From: Pseudomonadota bacterium
GTDB lineage: Bacteria > Desulfobacterota > SM23-61
Length of the DNA stretch: 64,000 nt
Reading direction: 5' to 3'
Assembly: GCA_018819135.1 (NCBI GenBank)
Contig: JAHJQK010000191.1
Location: 1-64,000, forward strand
Shown here: positions 15,975-26,410 of the stretch, in pieces
Position numbering within the stretch: the first letter of the stretch is position 1
How the letters are laid out: each line of letters begins with the position of its first letter
The notes under the pieces: generated by a model
The model's database searches: none
What the model saw: the letters and a program-made list of their open reading frames with translations, nothing else
What the model was told of the DNA's origin: nothing
Made by a program: the position numbers and the translations under genes

Positions 15975-18900
15975 ATGGCCATGATTCCGCAGATGGATAA
16001 AAACTCTCCCCTTCATCCTGTTGTTGCTTTTATCGAAAAAAGAGACCCCCTTTTGCGCATCCATGGCCTGAAGGGCTCCTCGGCGGCCTACGTTCTCTCC
16101 CAGATCGCCCGCCAGGCCCATTATCCCCTTGTGGTCATCACCGCCGACGAGGAGCAAGCAGAGCGCTTCTTCCAAGAGCTTCTCTTTTTCGTCGAACCCG
16201 CCCAGGAGGTGATCCATTATCCGAGCTGGGATCTGAAACCTTTCGAGAAAATCTCACCGCCGTCCGAGGTCATGGGGCAACGATGGAAGGTGAGAAATCG
16301 TCTCCTGGCCGATCCTGGCCCACGAGTCATTGTCGCTTCTTTGGCCGCAGTGCTTTCCCGCGTGCCTCCGCGAGAAGTTCTTCGCCGCTTTTCTTTTTGG
16401 TTATCGCCCGGACAGGAATTTTTGCGGGAAGAATTGATTGCCCGGCTGGAAGGGATGGGCTACTCCCGCGCCAGCCTGGTCTCGGCCAAGGGGGAGTTTG
16501 CCGTACGGGGACATCTGGTGGATATCTTTTCCCCTTCTGCCCGGTCACCCCTGCGAGTGGAATTGTCAGGGGATAACATAGAATCGATTCGGGCCTTTGA
16601 TCCGGACAGCCAGCGTTCTTCGGAAGCCTTGGAGCGGGCCCTGATCCTGCCGGTAAAGGAGGTTTTGTTTTTCCAAGAATTCATCGAGCATGCCGCTGGC
16701 AAGCTCACCGCTGTCTTTGCCGATAACCCCGCTCTACAGGAATCCGCCAAAGGGCTTCGGGAAAAGATCCAACAAGGTATTCCCTTTCCAGCCGTGGAAT
16801 CTTACCAGCCTCTTTTTTATCCCGCGCTGGAGACTTTCTTCGATTACCTCCCCCCGCAAGCGGTAATTTTTCTTGAAGAACCACCTGAGCTGGAGGAAGA
16901 ATTGGCTCGCTTCGGGGAAGAGGGCCGGGAATATTGGCAGCATGCTTTGGCCCGGGGGGAATTCTGGCCGAAACCGGAAGAACTTTTCCTATCCCAGGAA
17001 GAGTTTGCAGATCTGAGCAGAGCATTTTCGCGGGTCGCTTTTCAAGGTTTGGAGGTAGGGGAGAAAGAACAGGCCACGGCGGTTTTACGCCTGGAGACAG
17101 AATCGAATGAACGTCTACGGTCCGAGCTCCTTGCTTCCAAGTCGACAGAAGGAATTTTACAGGTGCTGGCCCAACGCATTCGTTCCGGGGCAGAAAAAGG
17201 GGTGGTCACCCTTCTGACCAGTTCCGGTATGCGCTCCGCCCAGCGACTGGAGGAAATGCTCACCCGGCATGCTCTGAGCGTACAGACCCTGAGCAAACCC
17301 TTCTTCTCCTGGACTCCTGTCGATTCTGCAGGATGGAATGTTACCCTGTTGATCGGAGACCTTTCCCGGGGCTTTGTATTCCCGCAAGCCGGGTTGATGC
17401 TCATTACGGAGAGTGAACTGTTTGGCGACAAACGCCCGAGAAAACGCCCGGCCGTTCCTCGTAAGGATCATGCTCTGACCGCTTTTAGCGAGCTTACCGT
17501 GGACGATTATGTCGTCCATATGGATCATGGAATCGGAATCTATCGCGGTCTGATGAAGCTCATCTTGGGTGAGGAAGAACATGATTTTCTCCTCATCGAA
17601 TACCAGGGCGGCGATAAACTTTATCTTCCCGTCTACCGCCTGAATCTGGTGCATAAATATGTAGGCAGCGGAGAAGATGGACCGCGAGTGGATAAACTCG
17701 GGGGCACTTCTTGGGAGAAAGCGAAACAACGGGTCAAACATTCCTTGCGAGAACTGGCCGAAGATCTGGTCAAGCTCTATGCCGCCAGGGCTGTGGTCAA
17801 AGGACACGCCTTCGCCTCTCCCGATGAATTTTTTAGAGAGTTCGAGGCATCCTTCGAATACGAAGAGACTCCCGATCAAATGCAGGCCATTGAAGATGTC
17901 CAGGGCGACATGGACAGGGAAAAGCCCATGGACCGTTTGATCTGCGGAGACGTTGGCTTCGGAAAAACCGAAGTGGCCCTCCGGGCTGCCTTCAGAGCCA
18001 TAATGGATGGCAAGCAAGTCGCGATGCTGGTGCCCACGACCGTTCTCGCCCAACAGCACTTCCAGACGTTCTCCCGTCGTTTTACCCCTTATCCTTTCCG
18101 GGCGGAAATGCTCAGTCGTTTTCGGTCCCGGGCTGAACAAAAACAAATTTTGGAAGACCTGGCCAAAGGAAAAGTGGACTTGGTCATCGGCACGCATCGC
18201 CTGTTGCAGCGGGATGTATCCTTCAAAGATTTGGGCCTGTTAGTCATTGATGAAGAGCACCGCTTCGGCGTTAGGCATAAAGAGAAACTCAAGCACATAC
18301 GGTCCAACTTGGACGTCCTGACGTTGACCGCTACCCCCATTCCCCGGACGCTGCAAATGTCCCTGGGGAGTATTCGTGACCTGAGCGTAATCGAGACTCC
18401 GCCGGAAGATCGACTGGCCATTCGTACCTATGTAACCGAATTTGATGAAGAAGTAATCCGCGATGCCATTCGCCGCGAACTCCGCCGTGGTGGACAGATC
18501 TTCTTTGTCCACAACCGGGTGCGGTCCATCCCCGCCATGGAGAAATTACTGCGAAGGCTGGTACCAGAAGCTCGCCTGGCCATTGCCCACGGCCAAATGG
18601 CCGAGCGGGACCTGGAAAGGGTCATGCTGGCCTTTGTCCGCAAAGAGGTCGATCTGCTACTGACCACCACCATTATTGAATCCGGCCTGGACTTTCCTGC
18701 AGCCAATACGATTATCATTAACCGGGCGGATAAATTGGGATTGGCCCAAATGTACCAGCTGCGGGGTCGGGTAGGAAGGTCAAAGGAAAGGGCCTATGCC
18801 TATCTTTTAGTTCCCGGTTTGGCCTCAATGGGGTCTGATGCTCGTAAGCGGCTGGAAGCCCTTCAGGAAGTGACCGAGTTGGGTTCCGGGCTGAAGCTGG

Positions 18901-19481
18901 CCATGCATGATTTAGAAATTCGGGGCGCGGGGGCACTTTTGGGAGATGCTCAATCCGGCCATGTCGTGGCTGTGGGCTTTGACATGTACCTGCAAATCCT
19001 GGAACAGGCAGTCCAGGAATTGAAGGGAGAAGAAGTAGTTGTGGAGGTCGAGCCGGAGATTGACTTGCCGATCCCGGCATTTATCCCCGGCGATTATGTC
19101 GAGGATATTAACCAGCGGCTTGTATTTTACCGGCGTTTTTCTATGGCCAAGACCAAAGAAGAGGTACAGGAAATCGGAGAAGAGCTGCGGGATCGTTACG
19201 GTTCCTTTCCTCAAGTCTTAGAAAATCTGCTGGAGGTCATGAATTTGAAACTGCTTTTAAAGAAAGGAAAGGTCCGCCGGGTATCGGCAGAGAAAGAAAG
19301 GGTTATCCTTACCTTCGACCCCAATTCCCCCGTTGATCCCAAGCGGCTGGTGACTGCCGTGGCCCAGGGGAGAGGGAAGAGAGAATTTACTCCAGATCAA
19401 CGCCTGAAGCTCCGTCCAGTCGAAAAAGGATGGAAAGGAATGCTGGAAGAAACCAAAAAATTATTGCTGGAGATCCTTTGA
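15975..19481 (+). CDS. mfd: transcription-repair coupling factor Mfd
   Basis: 1168 residues, full length. N-terminal UvrB-like domain (DEEQAERFFQELLFF, HYPSWDLKPFEKISPPSE), the RNA-polymerase-interaction/CarD-like domain near 505 (DYVVHMDHGIGIYRGL), helicase motor with GDVGFGKTEVALRAAFRA near 655 (Walker A), DEEHRFGVRHKEKLK near 760, TATPIPRTLQMSL and motif VI QLRGRVGRSKERAYAY, then the TRCF C-terminal domain. Mfd displaces stalled RNA polymerase and recruits UvrA, whose gene lies 2.4 kb downstream. Very similar architecture to the E. coli protein; no missing motif. Confidence 0.97.
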   Translation: MAMIPQMDKNSPLHPVVAFIEKRDPLLRIHGLKGSSAAYVLSQIARQAHYPLVVITADEEQAERFFQELLFFVEPAQEVIHYPSWDLKPFEKISPPSEVMGQRWKVRNRLLADPGPRVIVASLAAVLSRVPPREVLRRFSFWLSPGQEFLREELIARLEGMGYSRASLVSAKGEFAVRGHLVDIFSPSARSPLRVELSGDNIESIRAFDPDSQRSSEALERALILPVKEVLFFQEFIEHAAGKLTAVFADNPALQESAKGLREKIQQGIPFPAVESYQPLFYPALETFFDYLPPQAVIFLEEPPELEEELARFGEEGREYWQHALARGEFWPKPEELFLSQEEFADLSRAFSRVAFQGLEVGEKEQATAVLRLETESNERLRSELLASKSTEGILQVLAQRIRSGAEKGVVTLLTSSGMRSAQRLEEMLTRHALSVQTLSKPFFSWTPVDSAGWNVTLLIGDLSRGFVFPQAGLMLITESELFGDKRPRKRPAVPRKDHALTAFSELTVDDYVVHMDHGIGIYRGLMKLILGEEEHDFLLIEYQGGDKLYLPVYRLNLVHKYVGSGEDGPRVDKLGGTSWEKAKQRVKHSLRELAEDLVKLYAARAVVKGHAFASPDEFFREFEASFEYEETPDQMQAIEDVQGDMDREKPMDRLICGDVGFGKTEVALRAAFRAIMDGKQVAMLVPTTVLAQQHFQTFSRRFTPYPFRAEMLSRFRSRAEQKQILEDLAKGKVDLVIGTHRLLQRDVSFKDLGLLVIDEEHRFGVRHKEKLKHIRSNLDVLTLTATPIPRTLQMSLGSIRDLSVIETPPEDRLAIRTYVTEFDEEVIRDAIRRELRRGGQIFFVHNRVRSIPAMEKLLRRLVPEARLAIAHGQMAERDLERVMLAFVRKEVDLLLTTTIIESGLDFPAANTIIINRADKLGLAQMYQLRGRVGRSKERAYAYLLVPGLASMGSDARKRLEALQEVTELGSGLKLAMHDLEIRGAGALLGDAQSGHVVAVGFDMYLQILEQAVQELKGEEVVVEVEPEIDLPIPAFIPGDYVEDINQRLVFYRRFSMAKTKEEVQEIGEELRDRYGSFPQVLENLLEVMNLKLLLKKGKVRRVSAEKERVILTFDPNSPVDPKRLVTAVAQGRGKREFTPDQRLKLRPVEKGWKGMLEETKKLLLEIL

Positions 19482-19620
19482 AGTGTTAACATCTATTATT
19501 TAGGTCCCTGGCGATAAATTCGCAACACGAAATTCGAAACCGATGCCCAAAAATATATAAAATGCGGATGGCGAATTTCTCCATGATCCTCTTGGATAGA
19601 GGCGGTGCTGGTTCGAGCTT

Positions 19621-20583
19621 ATGAAAATTATAATTTATCTGCTGGTTGGGCTATTCTCCCTTTCCCCCGGAAGCTCCCGGGGTGAGGTTGTGGAACGGAT
19701 TGTGGCCCTGGTCAACAACGAAGTTATAACCTTGTCAGAATTGGAGGAAGCCGGGGCGCGTTTCTTCTACCAGGTAAAAGAATCCACCCTTCCTTCGGAG
19801 CGGGAGGAGAAACTGAAGAAAGCCCGGGAAGAAATCCTGAATCAGCTGATCGAGAACAAGCTTTTGGAGCAGGAAATTAAAAACAGGAAGGTGGAGGTCT
19901 CGGATAGGGATGTGGACTCGGCCATCGAGGGAATTAGGAAGGAAAATCGTCTGAACGAGAACGAGCTGAAGATGGCTCTGGCCAAAGAAGGAATGACCTA
20001 TTCCGTCTACCGGCGTCATATCCGCGAGGATCTGGGGAAAATGCGCCTGGTCAACCGGGAGATTAGATCAAAGATTGTTTTAAAAGAAGAAGACCTGCGC
20101 AAGATTTATCAGGAAAATATAAAAGACTACACTGATCCCTTGGAAGTCAAGGTGCAACAGATCTTTCTTCCCGTGCCTCCGGGGGCAACGGATGAACAAA
20201 TCAAGGCCATCCGTAAAGAAGCTGAGACTCTTCTGGAAAGGGTCCGAGCAGGCGAAGATTTTACTCAACTGGCTAGGGCGCATTCCCGGGGGCCAGGAGC
20301 CAAGGAAGGGGGAGTCCTTGGCTTTTTCAAGGAAAAAGAATTGGTCCCCGAGCTGGAGAAAGCAGCTTTTCCCCTGAAAGTGGGGGAAGTGAGTGATCTG
20401 GTCCAAGGACCGGATGGGTTTCATATCCTGCGGGTGCTGGAACGCAAGGGCGGGGAACCCAGGGCATTTGCCGAGGTCCAGAACAAGATTCGCGAGGCCA
20501 AATTATTAGAGGAATCCGAGCAAAAATTCAAAGAATGGATGAAGACCCTGAAGGACAAAGCCTACATCGAAATCAAGCTCTAA
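19621..20583 (+). CDS. SurA/PpiC-type periplasmic peptidyl-prolyl isomerase
   Basis: 320 residues. A signal peptide (MKIIIYLLVGLFSLSPGSSRG) precedes a SurA N-terminal chaperone domain (VVERIVALVNNEVITLSELE). One parvulin domain is centred on residues 175-270 (VKVQQIFLPVPPGATDEQ, FTQLARAHSRGPGAKEGGVL, VSDLVQGPDGFHILRVLE). E. coli SurA has two parvulin domains, this has one, as is usual for PpiC/SurA-like proteins in Desulfobacterota. It probably assists outer-membrane protein folding. It is followed 65 bases on by pdxA, echoing the surA-pdxA order of E. coli. Confidence 0.9.
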   Translation: MKIIIYLLVGLFSLSPGSSRGEVVERIVALVNNEVITLSELEEAGARFFYQVKESTLPSEREEKLKKAREEILNQLIENKLLEQEIKNRKVEVSDRDVDSAIEGIRKENRLNENELKMALAKEGMTYSVYRRHIREDLGKMRLVNREIRSKIVLKEEDLRKIYQENIKDYTDPLEVKVQQIFLPVPPGATDEQIKAIRKEAETLLERVRAGEDFTQLARAHSRGPGAKEGGVLGFFKEKELVPELEKAAFPLKVGEVSDLVQGPDGFHILRVLERKGGEPRAFAEVQNKIREAKLLEESEQKFKEWMKTLKDKAYIEIKL

Positions 20584-20647
20584 AAAAAGGAAAAATTCTA
20601 AATTTCAATCTTGACCATCGCCGTTGATCAGCATTCATAGAATTCTT

Positions 20648-21700
20648 ATGGCTTTCCAAAAAAAAGACCTGCAACCTAAAATCGCCATCACCATGGGGGA
20701 TCCGCGGGGAATTGGTCCAGAAGTAGTCCTCAAGGCCTTCGCCCGGCTCTCCCATCAAAGAGTTTGCGTACCTCTGGTTCTCGGAGACTTCAATATTCTG
20801 ACCCGCACCGCGCAGGCCTTAAATTTAAAGCTCAAGGTAGTGGAGGTTGCCGAAGGATTCCGAAATTTTCAACCGGAATCGGTGCCAGTCCTTTCTCTTT
20901 CCAGGTTTTCGGGGAAGAAATCTCCCGCGGATATTCCCTTCCAGGAAAGTTCCCGCGCCGCTTTCGCTTATGTGGAAAAAGCAGCGCATTTGGCCGTGAC
21001 CGGAAAGGTGCAGGCAATCGTGACTGCCCCTGTGAGCAAGGAAGCGATTTCCAGGGTAGGAATTTCCTTTCGTGGTCATACCGAATATCTGGCCGAAGCT
21101 TCCGGGACCGAGGAATTTGTCATGATGCTTGCCGGCCAACGGTTGAAAGTGGCTTTGGTGACCACTCATCTTCCTTTGCGTGAGGTATCCGGTCTTGTAC
21201 AAGCGGAAAGAATCTGTTCCGTCATCGAAATCACCAACCAGGGGTTACAGGATTACTTTGAGGTAAACCACCCGCGGATCGCTGTGGCGGGCCTTAACCC
21301 CCATGCGGGGGAGAACGGACTTTTCGGGGAAGAAGAATTAATCATCTCCCAGGCTGTTCGCCGGGTCTCTCAAAAAGGTCTTTTCGTTTCTGGCCCCTGG
21401 CCGGCGGATACTCTTTTTTACCGGGCGAAACAGGGTGAGTTCGATGCCGTGGTCTGCATGTACCATGACCAGGGTTTGATTCCCCTGAAACTTCTCCATT
21501 TCGAAGACGCTGTAAACATCACCCTGGGTCTCCCTTTTATTCGCACCTCGGTGGATCATGGCGTGGCCTATGATATTGCCGGCAAAAATAGGGCCAATGC
21601 CCGTTCTATGCAAGCAGCCATCCAATTGGCCGCCCAAATGGCCACTAAAAAACGTAAATCGCAAAATCTAAAAACCAATAATCAAAATGAAGAAAAATAA
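20648..21700 (+). CDS. pdxA: 4-hydroxythreonine-4-phosphate dehydrogenase PdxA
   Basis: 350 residues. Oxidises 4-phospho-hydroxy-L-threonine in pyridoxal phosphate synthesis. Seen: ITMGDPRGIGPEVVLKA, VTAPVSKEAI, FRGHTEYLAEASGT with the metal-binding His, LNPHAGENGLFGEEE, and VCMYHDQGLIPLKLL with the second His; also LPFIRTSVDHGVAYDIAG. The ATG at 20648 is chosen over an in-frame TTG 24 bases upstream. The basic, Asn/Lys-rich tail (KKRKSQNLKTNNQNEEK) ends exactly where a family A repeat begins, so the stop codon sits at the repeat edge. Confidence 0.95.
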   Translation: MAFQKKDLQPKIAITMGDPRGIGPEVVLKAFARLSHQRVCVPLVLGDFNILTRTAQALNLKLKVVEVAEGFRNFQPESVPVLSLSRFSGKKSPADIPFQESSRAAFAYVEKAAHLAVTGKVQAIVTAPVSKEAISRVGISFRGHTEYLAEASGTEEFVMMLAGQRLKVALVTTHLPLREVSGLVQAERICSVIEITNQGLQDYFEVNHPRIAVAGLNPHAGENGLFGEEELIISQAVRRVSQKGLFVSGPWPADTLFYRAKQGEFDAVVCMYHDQGLIPLKLLHFEDAVNITLGLPFIRTSVDHGVAYDIAGKNRANARSMQAAIQLAAQMATKKRKSQNLKTNNQNEEK

Positions 21701-21815
21701 ATTTAATAGGACGCAGATTTACGCAGATAACCGCAGATAATTATTTTCTTTTTAGTTTATCCTGATAATCTGTGTACATCCGTGTCCAAAAAGCAATTTC
21801 CTATACAATAAATTT
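21699..21815 (+). repeat. repeat family A, copy adjoining the pdxA stop
   Basis: AAATTTAATAGGACGCAGAT, then TTACGCAGATAACCGCAGAT, then CTTTTTAGTTTATCCTGATA and an end resembling TTTCCTATACAATAAATTT. Full relatives lie at 33125-33208 (same sense) and 9574-9717 (opposite sense). A shorter hairpin of the same family follows at 21833-21912 (GGACGCTGATAAACGCAG ... AAAATCTGCGTCCC), just upstream of uvrA. Internal short direct repeats of CGCAGAT are evident. Confidence 0.8.
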
Positions 21816-21929
21816 AAAGCATCAGAAATTTTTTGGACGCTGATAAACGCAGATGAGCAGGATTTTTAATATATTTTTTTCTGCGGATAGCGGCGAAAAT
21901 CTGCGTCCCAATAAAAAAGTTCTTTGCCC

Positions 21930-24809
21930 ATGGCTACCGAAAAGATCATCATTCGCGGCGCCCGCGAACATAATCTGAAAAACATCCATGTGGAAATTCC
22001 CCGCAACCAGTTGGTGGTGATCACCGGCCTCTCTGGTTCGGGTAAATCTTCCCTGGCCTTTGACACCATCTATGCCGAGGGCCAGCGGCGTTACGTGGAA
22101 TCCCTTTCCGCCTACGCCCGGCAGTTTCTGGAACAGATGGAGAAGCCCGATGTGGAATCCATCGAGGGGCTTTCTCCGGCTATTTCTATCGAGCAGAAGA
22201 CGAGATCCAAGAACCCCCGCTCCACCGTGGGAACGGTCACCGAGATCCACGATTACTTGCGCCTGCTCTTTGCCCGTATCGGCAAACCCCACTGCCCCCA
22301 GTGTGGCCAAGAGATCAAATCTCAGACCGTCCAGCAGATTGTGGACCAGGTCATGGCCCTGGCACCCGGCACACGGTTACAAATTCTTTCTCCCGTCATT
22401 CGGGGGCGAAAAGGGGAATATCGCAAAGAATTTGAGCACCTGCGCAAGAGCGGTTTTGCCCGGGTCAAAGTGGATGGAATCATCCGGGATCTGAGCGAAG
22501 AGATCATCCTGGACAAAAATAAAAAGCATACCCTCGAGGTCCTGGTGGATCGGCTGGTGGTCAAAGAAAAAGCGGAGAAACGTCTGGCGGATTCGCTGGC
22601 TACGGCTCTTGGCCTCTCGGAAGGGATCGCCAAGGTGGAGATTGTAGGGGGAGAAGAACTGGTCTTCAGCGAAAAATTCGCCTGCGTCGATTGCGGGGTG
22701 AGCCTTCCTGAGATCAGTCCCCGCATGTTCTCCTTCAATAACCCCTATGGAGCCTGCCCCCAATGCGATGGCCTGGGAACGATGATGTATTTCGCCCCGG
22801 ACCTGATCGTACCCAACAATAACCTTTCCATCCGGGAGGGGGCGGTCATTCCCTGGCAGGGGCGCAGTTCCATGCCTTTCCACCAAATGCTCGATTCTCT
22901 GGCCGAACATTACCGGATTGACCTCTATGCCCCTTTCAAGACCCTTTCTCCGCAAGTGCAGAAGGTCATTCTGCATGGGTCCAACGGGGAACAGATCAAA
23001 TTTTATAGCGACCGGGATGACCGGCGGCATTTCTACTTCCGGGAATTCGAAGGGGTCATTCCCCATCTGGAAAAAAGGTACCGGGAGACCGACTCGGAGA
23101 TCATTCGGGAAGAGATGGAACGGTACATGAACATTCGGGCTTGCCCGGGGTGCCAGGGAGCCCGGTTGCGCCAGGAAAGCCTTTTTGTCAAAATCAACGA
23201 GCTGAACATCCACCAGGTTACGGGAAAATCCATCCGGGAAGCCTTAGATTTTTTTTCCAACCTGACCCTTTCCCCGCGGGAACGAGAAATCGGCCGCCGC
23301 ATCTTGAAAGAAATCTCCGAGCGTCTGGGGTTCCTGGTCAATGTCGGCCTGGATTACCTGACCCTGAACCGGTCTTCCGCGACCCTATCCGGCGGGGAAT
23401 CGGAACGTATCCGCCTGGCGACCCAGATTGGCTCGGGCTTGGTCGGAGTACTCTATATCCTGGACGAACCGAGCATCGGTTTACACCAGCGGGACAATAC
23501 CAGACTCCTGGCCACCTTGAAGCGGCTGAGAGACCTGGGCAATACCATCCTAATCGTGGAGCACGACGAAGAAACCATCTTGGCCGCAGATTATGTCCTG
23601 GATCTCGGGCCGGGAGCGGGAGTCAACGGGGGGGAATTGGTATTTACCGGCACGCCGCAGGAATTGATGCAGGCAGAAAATTCTCTTACGGGCAAGTACC
23701 TGTCGGGGAAGCTAAGCATCCCCGTTCCCGCCTCGCGCCGAAAGCCCAAAGGGAAGTTTTTAACTTTAGTCCGGGCCAGCGAAAACAACCTCAAGGATAT
23801 TACCGTAAAATTTCCCCTGGGCCTGTTCACCTGTGTGACCGGAGTCTCCGGCTCCGGTAAGAGCACCCTTGTTTTGGATACTCTGCACCGGGCCTTAGCC
23901 CAGAAGATCTACCATTCCAAAGAAAGACCGGGCAAGATGCAAGATCTTCTGGGGATCTCGGAAGTCGACAAGGTGATAGAAATCGACCAATCTCCCATCG
24001 GGCGCACGCCGCGTTCCAACCCGGCCACATATACGGGAGTCTTCACCTACATCCGGGAACTTTTTGCGCGGCTTCCCGAGTCTCGGGTCCGGGGGTATAC
24101 TCCGGGGCGGTACAGTTTTAACGTCAAAGGCGGGCGTTGCGAAGCCTGCGGGGGCGACGGGATCATCAAGATCGAAATGCATTTCCTGCCTGACGTTTAC
24201 GTGACCTGTGAAGTCTGCCGGGGGAAGCGCTATAATCGAGAAACCCTGGAGGTGCAATACAAGGGAAAAAACATCTGGGATGTTTTGGATATGACCGTGG
24301 ACCAAGCGCTCAAGTTCTTCGAGCCCATTCCCAAAATCCGCGGCAAGCTCCAGACCTTGGCCGATGTGGGCATGGGATATATCAAGCTGGGGCAGCAAGC
24401 GACTACCCTTTCGGGTGGAGAGGCCCAGCGAGTCAAACTTTCCCGGGAACTCTCCAAACGATCTACGGGTAGGAGCGTGTACATTCTGGACGAACCCACC
24501 ACCGGTTTACACTTCGACGATATCCGCAAACTGCTGGAAGTCCTCAATCGTCTGGCCAACACGGGTAACACCGTGATCGTCATCGAGCATAACTTAGAAG
24601 TCATCAAGACCGCCGATTACGTCATCGACCTCGGCCCCGAAGGGGGAGACGCTGGAGGAGAGATTCTGGCCCAAGGAACTCCCGAGGAAGTAGCCAATAT
24701 GCTCCCTTCTTATACGGGCCAGTTTTTGCGGAAGATCTTTGCCCGGGACCAGGCCCGCAGAATGAATCGTTCGGAGTTCGGAGTTCGGAGCCCGGAACTC
24801 AGAAACTAA
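21930..24809 (+). CDS. uvrA: excinuclease ABC subunit UvrA
   Basis: 959 residues. Damage-recognition ATPase of nucleotide excision repair. Two ABC modules are present: Walker [15 protein letters not shown] (33 onward) and [14 protein letters not shown], signatures [12 protein letters not shown] and [12 protein letters not shown], and Walker [13 protein letters not shown] and [12 protein letters not shown]. Zinc-finger cysteines are visible ([36 protein letters not shown]). Start at ATG 21930, six bases inside an upstream TTG. The last 14 residues ([14 protein letters not shown]) are not UvrA-like: they are translation of the family D repeat that follows. Confidence 0.97.
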   Translation: MATEKIIIRGAREHNLKNIHVEIPRNQLVVITGLSGSGKSSLAFDTIYAEGQRRYVESLSAYARQFLEQMEKPDVESIEGLSPAISIEQKTRSKNPRSTVGTVTEIHDYLRLLFARIGKPHCPQCGQEIKSQTVQQIVDQVMALAPGTRLQILSPVIRGRKGEYRKEFEHLRKSGFARVKVDGIIRDLSEEIILDKNKKHTLEVLVDRLVVKEKAEKRLADSLATALGLSEGIAKVEIVGGEELVFSEKFACVDCGVSLPEISPRMFSFNNPYGACPQCDGLGTMMYFAPDLIVPNNNLSIREGAVIPWQGRSSMPFHQMLDSLAEHYRIDLYAPFKTLSPQVQKVILHGSNGEQIKFYSDRDDRRHFYFREFEGVIPHLEKRYRETDSEIIREEMERYMNIRACPGCQGARLRQESLFVKINELNIHQVTGKSIREALDFFSNLTLSPREREIGRRILKEISERLGFLVNVGLDYLTLNRSSATLSGGESERIRLATQIGSGLVGVLYILDEPSIGLHQRDNTRLLATLKRLRDLGNTILIVEHDEETILAADYVLDLGPGAGVNGGELVFTGTPQELMQAENSLTGKYLSGKLSIPVPASRRKPKGKFLTLVRASENNLKDITVKFPLGLFTCVTGVSGSGKSTLVLDTLHRALAQKIYHSKERPGKMQDLLGISEVDKVIEIDQSPIGRTPRSNPATYTGVFTYIRELFARLPESRVRGYTPGRYSFNVKGGRCEACGGDGIIKIEMHFLPDVYVTCEVCRGKRYNRETLEVQYKGKNIWDVLDMTVDQALKFFEPIPKIRGKLQTLADVGMGYIKLGQQATTLSGGEAQRVKLSRELSKRSTGRSVYILDEPTTGLHFDDIRKLLEVLNRLANTGNTVIVIEHNLEVIKTADYVIDLGPEGGDAGGEILAQGTPEEVANMLPSYTGQFLRKIFARDQARRMNRSEFGVRSPELRN

Positions 24810-24838
24810 ATACTCCGAACTCATTACTCCGAACTCTT
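24770..24838. repeat. repeat family D between convergent uvrA and rlmB
   Basis: TTCGGAGTTCGGAGTTCGGA and the facing ACTCCGAACTCATTACTCCG form a long imperfect hairpin, which extends into the 3' end of uvrA and up to the rlmB stop. It probably also acts as a bidirectional terminator. A second copy occurs at 29234-29382. Confidence 0.7.
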
Positions 24839-25585
24839 TTTTCCGTTTTTAAGTTGTTGGCGCAGGATTTCGAAGAGGATGATGGCTCCGGCGACGGCTG
24901 CATTCAGAGAAGAAGTTTTTCCTTTCATGGGGATCGAGATGGCATAGTCACATTTTTTTAGGATAAGCGGGCGAATTCCTTTCCCCTCGCTGCCGATGAC
25001 CAGGCCCACGTTCATATCAAATTTCATCTCATAAAGACTTTTTTCTCCGCGGGCATCCGCGCCCACGATCCAGAAATTTTCTTTTTTCAGCTCTTCCAGA
25101 GTGTGGGCTAAGTTAGTGACCCGCACTACCGGGATGTGCGTAGCCGCGCCGGCCGAAACTTTGACTACGGCGGGGGTAACGCCTACCGCCCGGTCCTTGG
25201 GAATGATGATTCCTTTTACGCCGCAGGCTTCGGCCGTCCGAATAAGCGAGCCGAAATTCTGAGGATCTTCAATACTGTCCAGTATGAGAACCAGAACCTG
25301 GCCAGGCGCTGAACGGATCGACGACAATAAATCCTCCCAGGAAGTATATGGCGACTGAGATCGCCAACCAATAACTCCCTGATGGTGGCCGGTCCTTGCC
25401 AGTTGATTTAAAATTTCTCTGGGGCAAACCTGGATGGGGATCTTTTTTTCCTGAGCCAGCCGCCGCAAGGTGCGGAGGGGAAGGCTCTCCCTTCCTTCAG
25501 CCAGCATGACCTTATGCAGAATTTGCCGATCCGCCTTCAAGGCTTCGAGGACCGGGTTGATACCGTAAATGACGTCAGCACTCAT
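24824..25585 (-). CDS. rlmB: 23S rRNA (guanosine-2'-O)-methyltransferase RlmB (TrmH/SpoU family)
   Basis: 253 residues. An N-terminal substrate-binding domain (VIYGINPVLEALKADRQI, HHQGVIGW) is followed by the SPOUT knot: LDSIEDPQNFGSLIRTAEAC (motif 1), GLVIGSEGKGIRPLI (motif 2) and ISIPMKGKTSSLNAAVAGAI (motif 3). RlmB methylates G2251 of 23S rRNA. Start is ATG 25585, with an in-frame TTG six bases earlier rejected. A family A fragment separates it from the rhomboid gene upstream on the same strand. Confidence 0.92.
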   Translation of the reverse strand: MSADVIYGINPVLEALKADRQILHKVMLAEGRESLPLRTLRRLAQEKKIPIQVCPREILNQLARTGHHQGVIGWRSQSPYTSWEDLLSSIRSAPGQVLVLILDSIEDPQNFGSLIRTAEACGVKGIIIPKDRAVGVTPAVVKVSAGAATHIPVVRVTNLAHTLEELKKENFWIVGADARGEKSLYEMKFDMNVGLVIGSEGKGIRPLILKKCDYAISIPMKGKTSSLNAAVAGAIILFEILRQQLKNGKKSSE

Positions 25586-25607
25586 ATCCAATTCGGTTAA
25601 CCTTAAC

Positions 25608-25624
25608 AGGACGCAGATTTACGC
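25608..25624. repeat. family A fragment supplying the rhomboid stop codon
   Basis: AGGACGCAGATTTACGC on the plus strand; its complement contains the TAA that ends the rhomboid gene. Confidence 0.65.
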
Positions 25625-26305
25625 CCACTTTCTCCTGCTCCTGGGCTGTTTCGGCTGAAAAAGTTTCACCAGGGCCAATCCAGAAATGAATCCACCGATG
25701 TGGGCGAAAAAAGCTACATTGGAAATCGCTCCTCCTCCTACGCTGAGTAACTGGATAAAGAACCAGAATCCCAAAACGACCAAGGCCGGTATGCGGACAA
25801 TCTTAATAAAGATGAATATAAAGATCAGGGTGAGAATCCGGGCGCTCGGGAAGAGGAGCAGATAGGCTCCCAAAATGCCACCGATGGCTCCGCTGGCGCC
25901 GATCATAGGGACCGTAGAATTCGGGTCGGAAAGAACCTGCGCCGCGCCTGCGGAGAGCCCGCAAACCAGATAAAAAAGCAAGAAGCGAAAATGTCCGAGG
26001 GCATCTTCAATGTTGTTGGCAAAAATCCAGAGATAAAGCATATTGCCGAAAAGGTGTAAAAATCCCCCATGAAGAAACATGGAGGAAAATAGGGTCAGGG
26101 GAAGGGGAATCGTGGGGAGTACGTGGATAACCTCTCCATGGGTGAGCTGATAAGGGACAGCACCCCATTGAAAAACAAAGCGTTGACTGGCAGCAAAATC
26201 CATAGTGAGCTGATGAAAAAAAATGAATCCATTGGCCAGGATAATCCCGATCGTTACAAAGGGGAAAGAAGAAACGGGGTTGTCGTCTTTGAGGGGGAGC
26301 AGCAA
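25619..26305 (-). CDS. rhomboid family intramembrane serine protease
   Basis: 228 residues with six hydrophobic helices. Seen: FLHGGFLHLFGNMLYLWIF (conserved H and N of TM2), GASGAIGGILGAYLLLFP with the catalytic Ser, and FFAHIGGFISGL with the catalytic His. This is the shorter, 'secreted-type' rhomboid with N-terminal FPFVTIGIILANGFIF. It cleaves transmembrane substrates; natural substrates are unknown. The stop codon TAA is part of a family A repeat fragment, so the original C-terminus may have been altered. Confidence 0.92.
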   Translation of the reverse strand: MLLPLKDDNPVSSFPFVTIGIILANGFIFFHQLTMDFAASQRFVFQWGAVPYQLTHGEVIHVLPTIPLPLTLFSSMFLHGGFLHLFGNMLYLWIFANNIEDALGHFRFLLFYLVCGLSAGAAQVLSDPNSTVPMIGASGAIGGILGAYLLLFPSARILTLIFIFIFIKIVRIPALVVLGFWFFIQLLSVGGGAISNVAFFAHIGGFISGLALVKLFQPKQPRSRRKWA

Positions 26306-26410
26306 AATAAAATTCCTTTAATCATGGTCGCCACATATGGTAAAAATTTAAGGCTTCTGAGGGCAGATTGTCAAGGAATTTTGCCGTCTTTGAACTAAAA
26401 AAGTCTTAAA

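Noticed and set aside
17157-18197. Minus-strand open frame of 346 codons inside mfd
   Set aside because: Mirror of the mfd helicase domain; Mfd motifs are complete on the other strand.
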